In this document: positions 48,828-60,653 of the stretch, one piece after another
Numbering within the stretch: position 1 is the stretch's first letter
Layout of the letters: every line of letters begins with the position of its first letter
Origin: Austropuccinia psidii
Taxonomy: Eukaryota > Basidiomycota > Pucciniomycetes > Pucciniales > Sphaerophragmiaceae
NCBI GenBank assembly: GCA_023105745.1
Contig: JALGQZ010000009.1
Span: forward strand, 41,907,359 to 41,971,358
Length of the DNA: 64,000 nt
Direction of reading: 5' to 3'
Notes under the pieces: model-generated
Told to the model about the DNA's origin: nothing
What the model saw: the letters and a program-made list of their open reading frames with translations, nothing else
Database searches by the model: none
Made by a program: the position numbers and the translations under genes

Positions 48828-48829
48828 TA

Positions 48830-50336
48830 TGTCAGCCTGTGACTCAAAACAGAGCACTAGCATGACATCCAACATACCATAAATAATGGTATGACAAGTA
48901 TTGAACAAACATAGTCAATACAGGTAATAAATAAGAGGAAAAAACTCCTCTTAAATTAAACACCAACCTTATCCAAACAGAATAAGGAAACCTAGAGGAA
49001 AATAAACAAGTCAAAACCCTTATTTTCACCTCTCATCTAACTTATGAATATTTAAGTTATTCTATACCAAAATGGTATTTTTCTTAAAGCTCACATAGAG
49101 AGCTACACAATGGCATCATCCATGTTGCTGTAACACCACTACAACTGGAGATATTATATGACCTTTATTTTAAAACCAAGACCCCCCTGAACGTCAAAGA
49201 GGGCTTGTACAAAGCTGTACAAAAGTATAACCAAATTAAAGATAAAAACAAGAGCTTTAATTTGAGATACATTAGACCTCTGTATCTCTTAAATTGACTG
49301 AGGGATCTTGGTTCAAAGGTTTAACAACCAAAAATACAGATATTCTGAAAACAAGAAAGTAAACAAACCCCTGTATCTTTGGCATACACTCATACAACTG
49401 TACAGTGTAATATACCAAACTGTAGAGCTAATCAAGCCCTAAAAAACTGTATCATCAGAATACAGATATCTTCCGAATTGGAGAAGATATCTGGCATGGA
49501 AACTTTTGAAGCCTCATACTGATGTACAAAATTACATCCAAAAACTTGAAACCCTTATAACTTTTTGCTATTTGAAAGAAGGGTAAACATGAAGCATACC
49601 AAATTGAAGAGCTCAGTAAGCCCTTCAATTCTGTGCTCTTGGTTTCTTGATATCTCAAAAACTGACTAGGATATCTTGGTTGGAAGTATTTTGACCAATA
49701 CTGGCCTGTACCAAACCTGTACCAACCAGTACTGGTTTGATACTTAAAATAATAGTTGTTTAAAGCTTAAAACCGCCCAGAATGACTAATATTGATCATA
49801 CAGACACCAGAACAAGGTTATCCAAGTGCTGACGTGGCAGGTGAAAAGTTTTTTCACCCTGTATTGACCCAGAATGATCATTTGTGGTGCTAAAACCACA
49901 ATTCTGCCTCTATTGACATCAGAATTGAGGATCCAGAACCACAGATTGACCATTGGAGTGAAAATTTTCACTCCACTGACGTGTGAAGAGTTAATAACTC
50001 TTGACAGTCTTGCAAGATATAAAAAGAGGGGTTTTTTCCTTGAAAACCCATCATTATTATCTTATTATCCATATTCTTACGTGACAAAACTGTTATCAAT
50101 CAGTAGTGCCCTTAGAATTATTATTGAAAGATATAATTAGAACATAATTATTGTAGTACCTCTTTACAGTCAAAGATATTAGAGTATTGCAACCCAGGTC
50201 CTCAATAGACACATCACCACTGTTACCACGTAGCAGTAGGACCTGAAGATTTAATTTTATTTGTTTTTGACGTGTCACAGTCACAATACTAGCTTGTAAA
50301 TACATTTTATAGCTACTATATAGACTCACCCTGACA
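48830..50336 (+). repeat. 3' LTR of element 1
   Basis: 1507 bp, TGTCAG...CTGACA, TATA box at 50018-50025. Followed directly by the duplication TATAT (50337-50341). Confidence 0.95.
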
Positions 50337-50341
50337 TATAT

Positions 50342-53300
50342 ATTTATATTATGCATCATGAATTCGAATCAGGTGTCAAAAATAACAGAGCATTTTTAAG
50401 CTTCAATTTGGAATATTCGAAAGTTTAGGTCCACCAAAATGCCACATTTTGCCACATGTAGTGGAAATAAAAAAATAACAGTCACTCGATAATCCAACCT
50501 CCTTAATAATTTCAAAAAAAATCGATTAATCTGAAATGTATCAACTTGAAGCCAGCCTTGATTCCCTGGAAAAATATGTTAATTTCAATAAACAAGGCCC
50601 TTTTAGAGAAGCAAAAAATTGGACAACTAAGCAAAGAAGATGAATATTGGCTTTATATTGAAAGAAATATAAATAAAGAACATCTTGTCATAAAAACCTT
50701 TATACAGACCAATAAGGATTGCAAGGAGTCAATCATTATAAGAAATTATTATTTGATGCACTCACACAATTCGTTGATTAATTGGAAACAGCCCTTTGAT
50801 ATCATAAATCAAAGAGATGATCAAAAGGACCAGGATTTTCCAAAAACAAAATAAAGCAAAAACAGCTAAAAATTTGGTCTCACAAGTGGAAACACTTGCA
50901 AAAATAATGAAATTAAAATATCTACCATGAGAGTGACAAAAGACAAAATAAAACAGCTGAATTCTTCAACACTGGTTACTCCCACCTGAAGTTTCAGCAG
51001 CCAGTTATTTTGGATTGGTTAAATAATGAGGAAAAAATATGTATGAATCCCAAAACCAACCTTTCAGAAGAATGAAACAGGTAGTTTCTGTCAAACACAT
51101 AAAATCAAATGGGATACTCAAGGAGTGGTTCTCACAAGCACTACAGAAAAATGAAATTTAAACTTTGGATTTCTTTTGGGAAAAATGGAAGCAATTTCTT
51201 GATATGCTTATAATCTCCACAAAAGAATTGGGTCTGATTTTTTAGTGTATGGCTTTATGCGTTCATTAATAGGAGTTTCCTATTGAATTTCAAGAAGCGT
51301 GGTTAGTCTAATTCAGAATACTATACAGAAGTCCCAACTGTGCTTTGACAGCTGTCACAGAGTCTGGAGAGTTAAAATTCATGTTATATATACAACATGG
51401 AGGATACTTGGATCTTCTATGTTTAATTCCAGTGCATGTTAATTCCAAAAATCTGATTTTCAGATTTTGTGATTATGGATTAGGATTACCGCTGATGGGT
51501 GTCTAGATTATACTTAAATTAAGGGGAATAACTGAGAAATTCATATGACTTCTGAGTTGACTTGCAATTCAGCCAGGAGCAAATGCCTACCATTATTTTT
51601 AATGGTTGAAATAAAACATCTATTCTTTTCCATAAAATTATAAAACTTAGTTTGGTTGCTAGTACTATCGCAAGAGAAAATCATTGATGAAATCAAAACT
51701 CTCCCAAAAATGGATCTCAGAATCAACCAACAGCCTTTGATATAAGAACCACAAGATAGCTTCTCTTTTATACAGCTTCAAAAGACATAAAGAACCTCAA
51801 AAGTCACTTTCTAATAGAATCATCATTTCTTTCAGTCTCAATATAGCATCCCACTTTTAGCCACTTTACTCTAGAATCATCCCAGAAACCAAGGCCCATT
51901 GTTGAATTATATTTATCATCCTATCAATATGGTACCATAACAAAAATATTAAATTAAATTTAATTTATGAGGCCTACCATATTAGTGAAATTCAGATTTT
52001 TATCATCACCAGGAATGTGATCTCAAAGGTTCCAATTACAAACTGCTGGGCTCATACCAGAATTATGGCAGCAGGTGAGGAAATACCAAGTTAAGCTGAT
52101 GTTCTCCCAGATGAATGGCTATTGGAAGGAGAAAATAAACATTTGGAAGCTCTCGGCTTACTTACACACCAAACTCAAATTTTTATATACGAATTACTCA
52201 TTCCATCAAATTAAAATGAATACTATACATTAAAAGCTGCCAAAACATTGTGAGAAAAGAATTCCACTCAAGAGAAAGATAAAGCTAACTCTGAAGAGCC
52301 ATCTTCTCTGATCCCTCCGGTATTTGAAGTAAAAAAGGAAATAAGCTATACTTTGAGCTATCTCCCTTCTTCTTAATCTAAGTAAGATTTTCAATTGAGT
52401 GAGGCCTTGGAGTATTCCAAAATCTTTCTTTATTACAAAGCTCACAATAGCTGAAAAAAAGCCTTTTTTTTTGGATTATCTACATTTAAGTTTATTTTTA
52501 GGCTTCTGAATCCCTTATCTGCTACATATTTAAGCCTTCTTTGTTTTTCTTAGTTCATTCAATACTAATTCTATAGTTTATATCTTTATATAAAAACCCA
52601 TATCTTTGATAACTTCCAGTGTTTTGACCAAGAATATGGGTTTGGGAATGTGTCATTTGAAAGGTTAGTGGATTAAAATTCACAACATTAATTACCTTTT
52701 TTGGTGGGCTCTCTCAAATAACACACCTTGTCAAAATCCATTCAAAAATCCGTCTAAAAAGAGTTTTGGATGTCAAAATTTTAACTTTAAAATACAATAA
52801 CATTTTAATTTTAAGGTCTGTCCAAGATGGTACCAATGATAGGTTAAATTTCAAAGTAGTCTCTATATCTATTTTTTTTGAAAATTCAAGCAAAACTTAT
52901 ATTTCTTTGTTATTAGTAATTATTTCTTAAATATTATCATTTGTTTCATTAAATAACTTTTTTGCAAGTTTTTTTGTTTTTCTACATTAATTTTAAAATT
53001 CAAAACTAAATTTAATTCGTAAATGGCTATTAGAGCAGGAAAAAATTCCATAATAATTTAATTAATCTAAAAATTATTAATGGGACAATTTGATATTATG
53101 AAAAGTAATCATTAGTTAGCTAAGATTTTATTCTGAGTAGAAATAGTGAGAAAATTAATCAACATGAATTCCATTGGTCATTTTTCCCATTTTAATTGAA
53201 AATTGAATGATAAATATAAGTTTTATCAGAGATGGAATCAATAATCTTTACCTTTTTTACTTTTAGAAATTTTCTCAACAAATCTGGAAGACCAATTAAT

Positions 53301-53665
53301 ATTTATTGAGAATTATTTTAAATTAATGTGCTTATTAGTCAAGCTTTTCTCAAAAAATTTCAACCTTTGGGTTAATAAGCCAAAACTCTTCCTTGAATTA
53401 ATATCAAATCCCTATTAATCAAAAAAACTTCTTTATAGTTTATTTCAGGACGTCAATAGTTGAAAAAGCTTGCACATGGTACTTTCAGCTACAGATTTTT
53501 CCTTGCTTCAGGTGTCGGATTTAATTTCTTCAAATTTTAGCCCATAGACTTCATAATCTTTCTTATGGCTTTAAATGAGACTGTGAAATGATAGCTTCTC
53601 TTCAACCACTCAGTCCTATTGTGCAAATTAACTGTTTATTTTTTTCAATTTGATACATTAGGTGT
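50342..53665. other. Region between the two retrotransposons, mostly unrecognised
   Basis: Coding-like fragments occur at 50500-51300 in several frames, broken by stops. Besides 50546-50854 (listed separately), examples are PPEVSAASYFGLVK and GILKEWFSQALQKNE with FFWEKWKQFL. They suggest a decayed protein gene or retroelement Gag that I cannot name. From about 51400 to 53665 I see nothing I can support. Confidence 0.4.
50546..50854 (+). pseudogene. Fragment of an unrecognised protein
   Basis: An open stretch of 102 codons (ATG 50546 in MKPALIPWKNMLISINKALL, then EKQKIGQLSKEDEYWLYIER, and so on) with a protein-like mix of charged and aromatic residues unlike the surrounding translated AT-rich noise. 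I do not recognise a domain. The upstream overlapping frame reads QLEASLDSLEKYVNF, hinting that the true frame was shifted. Probably part of the decayed coding region 50500-51300. Confidence 0.3.
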
Positions 53666-53670
53666 GTCTT

Positions 53671-55473
53671 TGTGAGCCTTAGAGGTAATTTCATATACCC
53701 AAAAGACCACAAGTACAAAAATAACATATTAATATAAATAAAAGAAATTTATTTATATTATTAAAATAAAAAATAAAAATATAAATAGAAAATCATATTA
53801 AAAATAAAAGATTAATTACAATTTAAAAATAAAATTAGATTAAATTTTGTAATTACAAAATTACATTTATACTTGAAAAAATTAAGTAAAAATGAAATTT
53901 TAACAAAATTGTAAATAAATAAATAAATTTGGAAAAAAGTTGAATGAAAATTATTATAACTTTTTATCCAATATATAAACATATAAAAATTATTTCACCA
54001 TTGGATTCCTCATAAAAAATCAGGTGGGGTCACCTCTGAGTGAAATTCTTGTAACTCAACTCTAAATAAGCTTAAATTAAGTTTTTAGTATTTTCAATAC
54101 AAAAGTTGAAAATCCTCAAAACTTTAATTTAATTCACACCACATGTGGTGTTAACCATCAATTTTTGTGTTAAAATTGAGGTGTTGTGTTTAGTTTAGAA
54201 GTTATGAGGAATTGAAGTATTTTCAATTGAATTCAATTGAAATGTCAAAATGTGCATGTGTATTTCATAAGTGAACTTTGATTTACATATGAGGTATCAA
54301 TTATTACTGTACTGTACTGTACAATTCAATTGCATTACATATGTAAATTACAATTATAATACATGATGAGGAATTAAAGGAAAAAATAAATTGGAAAGAT
54401 TAAAATTGGGGGGAAAAGGAACTCTACCTCTAAGGGGGGCCAGACCCCCAAATTCCTTGCTGACAGGAGTGATATGTCAAAATTCATGCAAAATTCATCA
54501 CTTTTGGCCTGGAAATGAGCTACAGGGTCTGTTACTCAATGGATGATGATTTTTTGATACCAACCAGGGCAGTTTTAACTGTTGCCAAGAGGGAAAAACT
54601 ACCCTTAAGATAAAACCATCATGGTAAAAACAGTTTTGACTGGTTTCTACGTCTCTTACACACATTCTGACGTGTGTTTAAGGCTCTAGACCAGGTATTG
54701 CTATAGTAATGGCTGATTTAAGGGTCTGAAATGGCTAAAAATGGCTTAAACCAGCCCTTTTTGGTCTAAATCAGGGTTCAATGATGCCATAATTGGCTTT
54801 TCTGTTGTCAGACTGTTTTTCACGACTTAAAAGAGTAAATTTTACTTTTGGAGTAAGAAAATTGATGGCTATAAAAGAATGTCTTCTTTGCCCCACTTTT
54901 CTCTTCATGTTAGAATCTTTTCCTTTTAGTAATTAGCTTAAACACTGTTAAACCAATCAATAAAAGATTCCAACCACCATTTTGAAATCATTTTAATCGC
55001 TTTAACCATGTGAAAAAATCATTATAATCATTGTTTGTAACTCTTATAATCATTTTTACCCCTGAACCACCCCAAAATTGAATTAAAGCATCTTTCATCA
55101 CTGTAAACCTTGTCACTTTGTTTCCAAATTCACTCTGGTCACTTTTGGGCGTGTTTTCTCTTTAATATTCTTTTTAAAGACTTTGTTCTTTAATTAATTG
55201 CTTGCAGTTCTTTGCTCAATTAATTCCAATTGAAATTGCTCTTGAAGAAATTTCTTTTGTAGCCTTAAAAATCTCTTGTAGAGTATTTTTGGATAAATTT
55301 TTATTGTTGGTAAAACAATAAATTTTTATAATATTATTGTATTATACTAATAAAGTTATAAACAATAAATTTGGCGTTTTATCTCTTAAAAATAATATTC
55401 TTTACTATTTTTAATTGAATTTTACCTTATACTTACTTGATTTTTAATCAAAGTTTAATATCCACACCTTACA
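53671..55473 (+). repeat. 5' LTR of element 2
   Basis: 1803 bp, beginning TGTGAGCCTTAGAGGT and ending CACCTTACA. TATAAAAG at 54870-54877, with CTGACGTGTG about 210 bp upstream. Several differences from the 3' LTR are CpG against TpG or CpA. Confidence 0.93.
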
Positions 55474-55475
55474 TT

Positions 55476-55493
55476 TGGGGGCCCAGCCATGAT
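55476..55493 (+). other. tRNA primer-binding site of element 2
   Basis: TGGGGGCCCAGCCATGAT, two bases after the LTR, shares TGGGGGCC and GCC.TG with element 1. Confidence 0.6.
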
Positions 55494-55695
55494 ATTTTAC
55501 CTGCGACACATTTTTTTACTCTTTTTAAATCCTTTTTCTTATATTGAAAAAGTTAAAAACATATAAAAAATACTTATAATTCAAAAAAACCATAAAAAAT
55601 AATTTTTTTCATATTATAAGGGAGGCTTATATTTTTATTTCTTTTTTGAAATATCCTTTTTTTACTTATTTAATTGGGTTTTTCATTAATTTTAG

Positions 55696-56608
55696 TGTCT
55701 GACAATGTGGTAAGAAAAGAAAACATTGAAACAGCCTCAACAGTCACCAGCATTATTCCCGCCAGTACTATTAATTCAGACCATAATAGTACTGGTATTG
55801 TGACTCATAATAACCAACCTGAACCAATATCTTCTGAATTGATTATCTTGGACATAAGTAATACCCTTCAGAAAGCTAAGAATTTGGCCAACAGTAAGTT
55901 TTTTTGGCGTAAAAATACTATTTTAAGCCTTTTTAACCATAATTATGCCTTCAACCAGGTCAGGAGCCAGCTATAACCCCTCAAGCAGCTCCCAAAAAGG
56001 TAATAGACGTGATTATGGCAGAGGCCAATCAGGTACAGAAGGAAAAGGGTCAGTTGATGACTTCCAAACAACTAAAATGGGTCATTCTGAAGCTGATAAT
56101 ACCATTTTACCTTCAAAAAGAGCTGACACCGCCACAACAAGCCTCTGTGGACATATACAAAGCCAGCCACAGTGCATACAACAATGCACTTCAATTCAAG
56201 GAGTACCAGATCCTTGCAGACCTGTGGAAGAATTGCATGAATTCTTACCTAACTGTGAGAAAATTCCTGGGACATCCCAACACTTGCAAATTGCTCAATG
56301 GATGGCATCCATTGATGTAGAAGAAAAACATGATGCTTTTGACACTAGAATGGAGGAAAAGCAACCCACCACCACCAAAGCAAGTGCCAAAAATAGCCCC
56401 AGTGGCCAGCAGCAGCAATTCCAATGTGAAAAAGCAGCCACAAGTTCCAAACAAGGTCAAAGGGAAGGCACCAGCCCCAAAGCCTTACAGCCAAGGATAC
56501 TGAATTCCAAAGATTCAGCAGGATGCCATGTAAAATGTATTTCAGATGGCCAGAACCATGATGGAATTACAGAAGAAGGAGGAAGCCAGATTAAGATTCC
56601 AGAAATGA
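55696..56608 (+). pseudogene. Spliced ORF1 of element 2, with internal stops
   Basis: Exon 55696-55893 follows an acceptor TTTTAG and begins TG TCT GAC, so it needs an A from an upstream exon, as in element 1. Intron 55894-55958 (GTAAGT...CAACCAG) joins it in phase 1 to the last exon (NSQEPAITPQAAPKKVI). MTSKQL at 56057 and LNGWHPLM at about 56294 match element 1. Stops within the frame are TAG 56318, TGA 56501 and TAA 56531; the final TGA is at 56606-56608. With these stops ignored the frame has exactly 282 codons, against 338 in element 1. The final TGA overlaps an in-frame ATG of Gag (ATGA at 56605). Confidence 0.55.
55894..55958 (+). other. Predicted intron 2 of element 2 (65 nt)
   Basis: Strong donor ACA|GTAAGT, branch candidates TTTTTAACCAT, acceptor TTCAACCAG. 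Same phase as the element-1 intron. Holds the ATG (55945) that opens the Gag frame, 14 nt before the intron ends. Confidence 0.65.
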
Positions 56609-58119
56609 TTTCTGATATATTTGATTCCATCCCAGAGTTGTATGATGCTATAAATGATGTGAAAAAACATCTTTCTGATAAAAATGAAACCATTTGTAAC
56701 AACATTAAAACAAACAACCTGAGGCTGTGCCAAATTAATGAAACACTTATGTGTTTTGAAAAAGCTTTAAGAACAATTAAAATTTCCAATAATGATAATT
56801 CTTTTGGCAATAAAATAAATGAACAATCTGTCATCATTAAAGAATTAACAGATAAGTATTCTAAATTCAATATTGATGACATAATTAAAAAAAGAATTAA
56901 ACAAGTCATAAATATTATCAAAACAGATAACGAGAGAGTCCTTGATGACATTTCAAATTCATTTACTGAAGTAAAGACATATACCATTTCCTTGAAAAAG
57001 TGTTTTGATGCTTCACAAGAAGAAGTATCAAAATTATCAATGAAATTGAATCAAGTCACTGCTGATAATAAAAGACAGACAGAGTTATGGCAAGAACTGA
57101 CACATAAAGAAGACATGTATAAAATAGAAGTAATAAATTTAATACAAGGCTTCCAACATGAATACAGAAATTCCCAAAGGTGTAGCAACAGTAAAATGAA
57201 TGACATTGAACAAATACCGAACACCTTACCAAGAATGTCTACACCTCTGAATCAAAATGAGGGCACAAGAATTCCAAATCCACAAGTATTTGATCCTGAT
57301 AATTCACAGTTAAAAAGTGAATTATCCACTCCTTTTCATAACTTGGAACCATAAATGAACCAAGCACTTTTGAAAGAAGTTCCAAAACTTAAAGAATGGC
57401 CTCACTTCAGTGGTGAAGGAGAGTATGACCATATGTAATTCATTAGAGTTGTTGACATGATCAAAGGAGATTTTGAATTACCAGACAGATTGGTAACAGC
57501 AAGATTTAACACCTTGTTTACCAAATCAGCTCACAGATGGTACATCAAAATAAGACAAGCACATGGACACCAGAGTTGGACTTGGTGGAAAATCCAAATC
57601 ATTAACAAATGGGCAAATGATGCTTGGAGGTTTAAAGTTGAAACAGCCTTTGAATTTGCCAAATTTAATGCTGATATAGACAAAGCTTTACCATGGTTTT
57701 TCCAACAAAAAGACATATTGACAGCATCATATCCTGACATGTCAGAATTTATGATCCATAGAAAAATTCTGAGACAATGTGGAGGTGACTTAGAGCATGC
57801 TGTCAAAAGCAGGACTACTGAACAATCTTCAGCAGAGGATATTATCAATATATAAGAGGAAGTAACCACCAGAACCAAAATTGGTTCTAGTAGGGTGAAT
57901 CTCAAAACAAGGTTTAACACACCTTGGAAAGATTCTGTGGACAAAAACCCCAAAGAAAATTCTAGTAATATTAAGTATAAATCTGCAGATACAGTCGGAA
58001 AATGCCATATTTGCCAAAGCACCACCCATTTAGCCAATACATGTCCAAAAAGGGGGGAAATGAATGAAATCGACATTGAAAAGGAACCAGATGTTGAAAA
58101 AGAAGACATAATTGAATGA
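55945..58119 (+). pseudogene. gag: Gag of element 2, stops in the capsid region
   Basis: Starts at the intronic ATG (MPSTRSGASYNPSSSSQKG) and is open for 469 codons through the overlap with ORF1 and a long helical, coiled-coil-like stretch. The capsid-like domain (KEWPHFSGEGEYDHM, QSWTWWKIQIINKWAN, GGDLEHAVKSR) is cut by TAA at 57352, 57436 and 57853. All three stops lie in one frame with no frameshift. A complete zinc knuckle CHICQSTTHLANTC is at 58003-58044, unlike element 1 whose last Cys is lost. The frame ends at 58119, beyond which a shifted frame continues. Confidence 0.85.
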
Positions 58120-59435
58120 TGATAATTCATCCATATTTTCTGAATCTTCAAAAGATATAGAAAATATCAATGCCACTTTTGAAATCATGGAATCTTATTC
58201 CCACTTTCCACAATTGAGCAATGGTCAACTTGATTTATCAAAAGTTCAAGATGCACAACTTATGAAGACAAAACCAAACAGAGGGAAAGGTCATACAGCT
58301 GGTAACTCCTGTATAACAGAAGAGGTGATTGATAACAAGCCCACCAAACTTTTGCTTGACCCAGGAGCCTTCTGCTCTTGTGTTGGAAAATCTTTTTTAA
58401 GACTTGTGTACCAAATTTTGAAGACCAATTGTTACCAATTGATGGTATAAAATTCAATAGTGCAAGTAACCCAAGGAAAGCATTAGGAATCTTTGAGACC
58501 AATGTCATATTCCCACACATAAATGGGAATTTAAGAATCACAGTTGAATTTGTTGTTATGGAAAATTGCTCTAGTACCCATTTTATATTGGGAAATGACT
58601 ATTTAATCATGTATGGGATAGATTTACATAATAACAAAGACAGATAATTTACTATTGGAGACAATAAGCACCAAAAATTTGCCTTTTTACCATTTAAAAG
58701 ACAAATTACAGTAAACAAAGTATCACCAGTCAGCTTAGAGTTAGAGAAATTCAAGTCTGAACAGTTAAATGGGGCTGAAATAAGCCTTCATCTGACTGAT
58801 AAACAAGAAAATGAACTTTCTTCCCTTTTGTATGACCACAGAGAAGAATTTGCTTCAGACAAAGAACCTCTAGGAGCAATTATTGGTAATGAAGTTGACA
58901 TCATTCTTAGCATTGAGAGACCTTATCCACCACTCTTAAGAAGACCTGCATATCCAGAAAGTCCAAAATCAAGAGAAGCTCTGAAATTCATATCAAAGAA
59001 CTTTTGGACCTTGGTGTCATAAGAAAAGTAGGCCACAATGAAGAAGTAGAAATAACTACACCAGTCATAGTGGCGTGGCATAATGGAAAATCCAGAATGG
59101 TTGGGGACTTTAGAGCTCTGAACACTTACACTGTTCCAGACAGATACCCAATACCAAAAATCCAAATTGCCCTTACTCAAATTTCTCAAGCAGTGTATAT
59201 AACCACAATGGATGCCCTTAAAGGATTCCATCAAAATGTGGTGACACCAAGAGCAAGAAAATACTTGAGAGTTATTGTTCATTGTGCAGTGTATGAATAC
59301 TTGAGGATGCCCTTCGGTATCAAAAATGCACCTTCACACTTCCAAAGAATGATGAATGAAATCTTCCCTGAAGAACACTCAGAGGGATGGTTAATCATTT
59401 ACATTCATGAAATTATTGTCTGTTCCAAGACTTAG
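58112..59435 (+). pseudogene. pol: Protease and first part of reverse transcriptase, element 2
   Basis: Three frame pieces joined by presumed single-base losses near 58112, 58395 and 58984. The protease active site reads DPGA (58358-58369) where D-T/S-G is normal. A later STHFILGNDYLIMYGID matches the element-1 protease end. TAA at 58645 interrupts the linker. RT begins YPPLLRRPAYPES, keeps MDALKGFHQ and [14 protein letters not shown], but the catalytic YIDD is YIHE (59400-59411), losing both Asp. TAG at 59433 follows. This RT cannot work. Confidence 0.88.
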
Positions 59436-60653
59436 GAGGAGCACATGTACAGATTGTCCAGATTTTTGACAAAAATTCAATCAGTCAACATGAAAATCTC
59501 CTTGAAGAAATTCCATATTGGATTTAAAGAACTTAAGGCACTAGGACATGTTGTATCTGGTTTATCCCTTGGAATTGACAAAAACAAAGTTTCAGCAGTA
59601 TTGCTAAAACCCATGCCTCAGAACAAGAAGGAAATTCAGTCATTCTTAGGTTTTGCAGGATATTACAGGAAACACATTAAAGATTTTGCATCCATAGCAA
59701 GACCACTTTATAAATTTTTTGACAAAGACACAGTATTTGAAATGACTGTTGACAGAGTCAAAGCTTTTGATTCTCTACGAGAAGCATTGACCACTGCTCC
59801 ACTCTTACTGATGCCAGACTTTAAATTGCCTTTCAAACTGTATATTGATGCATCAGGGGATGGACTAGGTGCTGCACTTCACCAAGTTCAGATCATAAGT
59901 GATAAACCTGTAGAAGGACCCATATGTTTCATATCCAGGCAAATCTAACCAACTGAAGCCAGATATGGAGCAAGTCAGATGGAATGTCTATGCCTTGTCT
60001 GGGCCTTGGAGAAATTGAACTCCTTCTTAAAGGGATGTGTTTTTTGGGTGATAACAAATTGTACAGCTGTCAAATCACTTTTAAACATGAAAACACCCAA
60101 CAGACATATGCTCAGATGGCAAATAGCCATACAAGAATACAGAGGCAATATGACTATTGTTCATAAGGATGGGAATATTCATAAGAATGCAGATCAACTA
60201 AGCAGATGGCCATTACCAAATAATATTGATAATCCTGCTTATGTGCCAGAAGAAGCTTCACCACAAATTCCAATAGAAGGAATAAGTGTTACAGACTTAA
60301 ACACCACCTTCTTTGAAGAAGTCAGAAGTAGTTACACTCAAGATAAGAATTGTAGCATCTTATGCCAATTACTTCACAAAGACTGTAAAGACAACTCTCT
60401 AATACATGCCTTGAATGAAGTATGGAGAAAATTTTATGATGAAGGAAGATTTCACCTACTGGATGGTATAATTTACCACAGACCCAAGGACACATGTGTC
60501 ATGACAGTTGTAGACAGGTCATTAATCAATCTTGTACTGAAAGAATGCCATGATAGTCCCTTTTCAGGACATCTGTCTGAAGACAGAAAAAGAGAGAAAG
60601 TAAAGACCTGCATATGGTGGCCAATGTGGCAGAAGGATGTTGCAGAGTATTGA
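59436..60653 (+). pseudogene. pol: RT end, RNase H and integrase zinc finger, element 2
   Basis: Same frame as the RT piece, with TAA at 59946 and TGA at 60651. RT thumb and connection: [23 protein letters not shown]. RNase [39 protein letters not shown] (Asn where element 1 has the Asp of TDCTA) and NADQLSRWP. The integrase zinc finger [16 protein letters not shown] runs into [12 protein letters not shown] before TGA, and the first of the two following Cys positions remains (CDRF, where CxxC is expected). Confidence 0.85.

Larger units (their letters stand above)
40214..50336 (+). mobile_element. Full-length Ty3/Gypsy chromovirus-type LTR retrotransposon (element 1)
   Basis: The element spans 10,123 bp with two 1507-bp LTRs (TGTCAG...CTGACA), a tRNA primer site, Gag-Pol in the order Gag, protease, RT, RNase H, integrase, chromodomain-like tail, and a polypurine tract. 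The target duplication is TATAT (40209-40213 and 50337-50341), inside an AT dinucleotide run. The order RT before integrase defines Ty3/Gypsy, and the C-terminal chromodomain-like segment suggests a chromovirus. Gag-Pol has two in-frame stops, so this copy is probably not autonomous, although it is otherwise well preserved. An extra spliced ORF lies in the 5' internal region. Confidence 0.95.
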
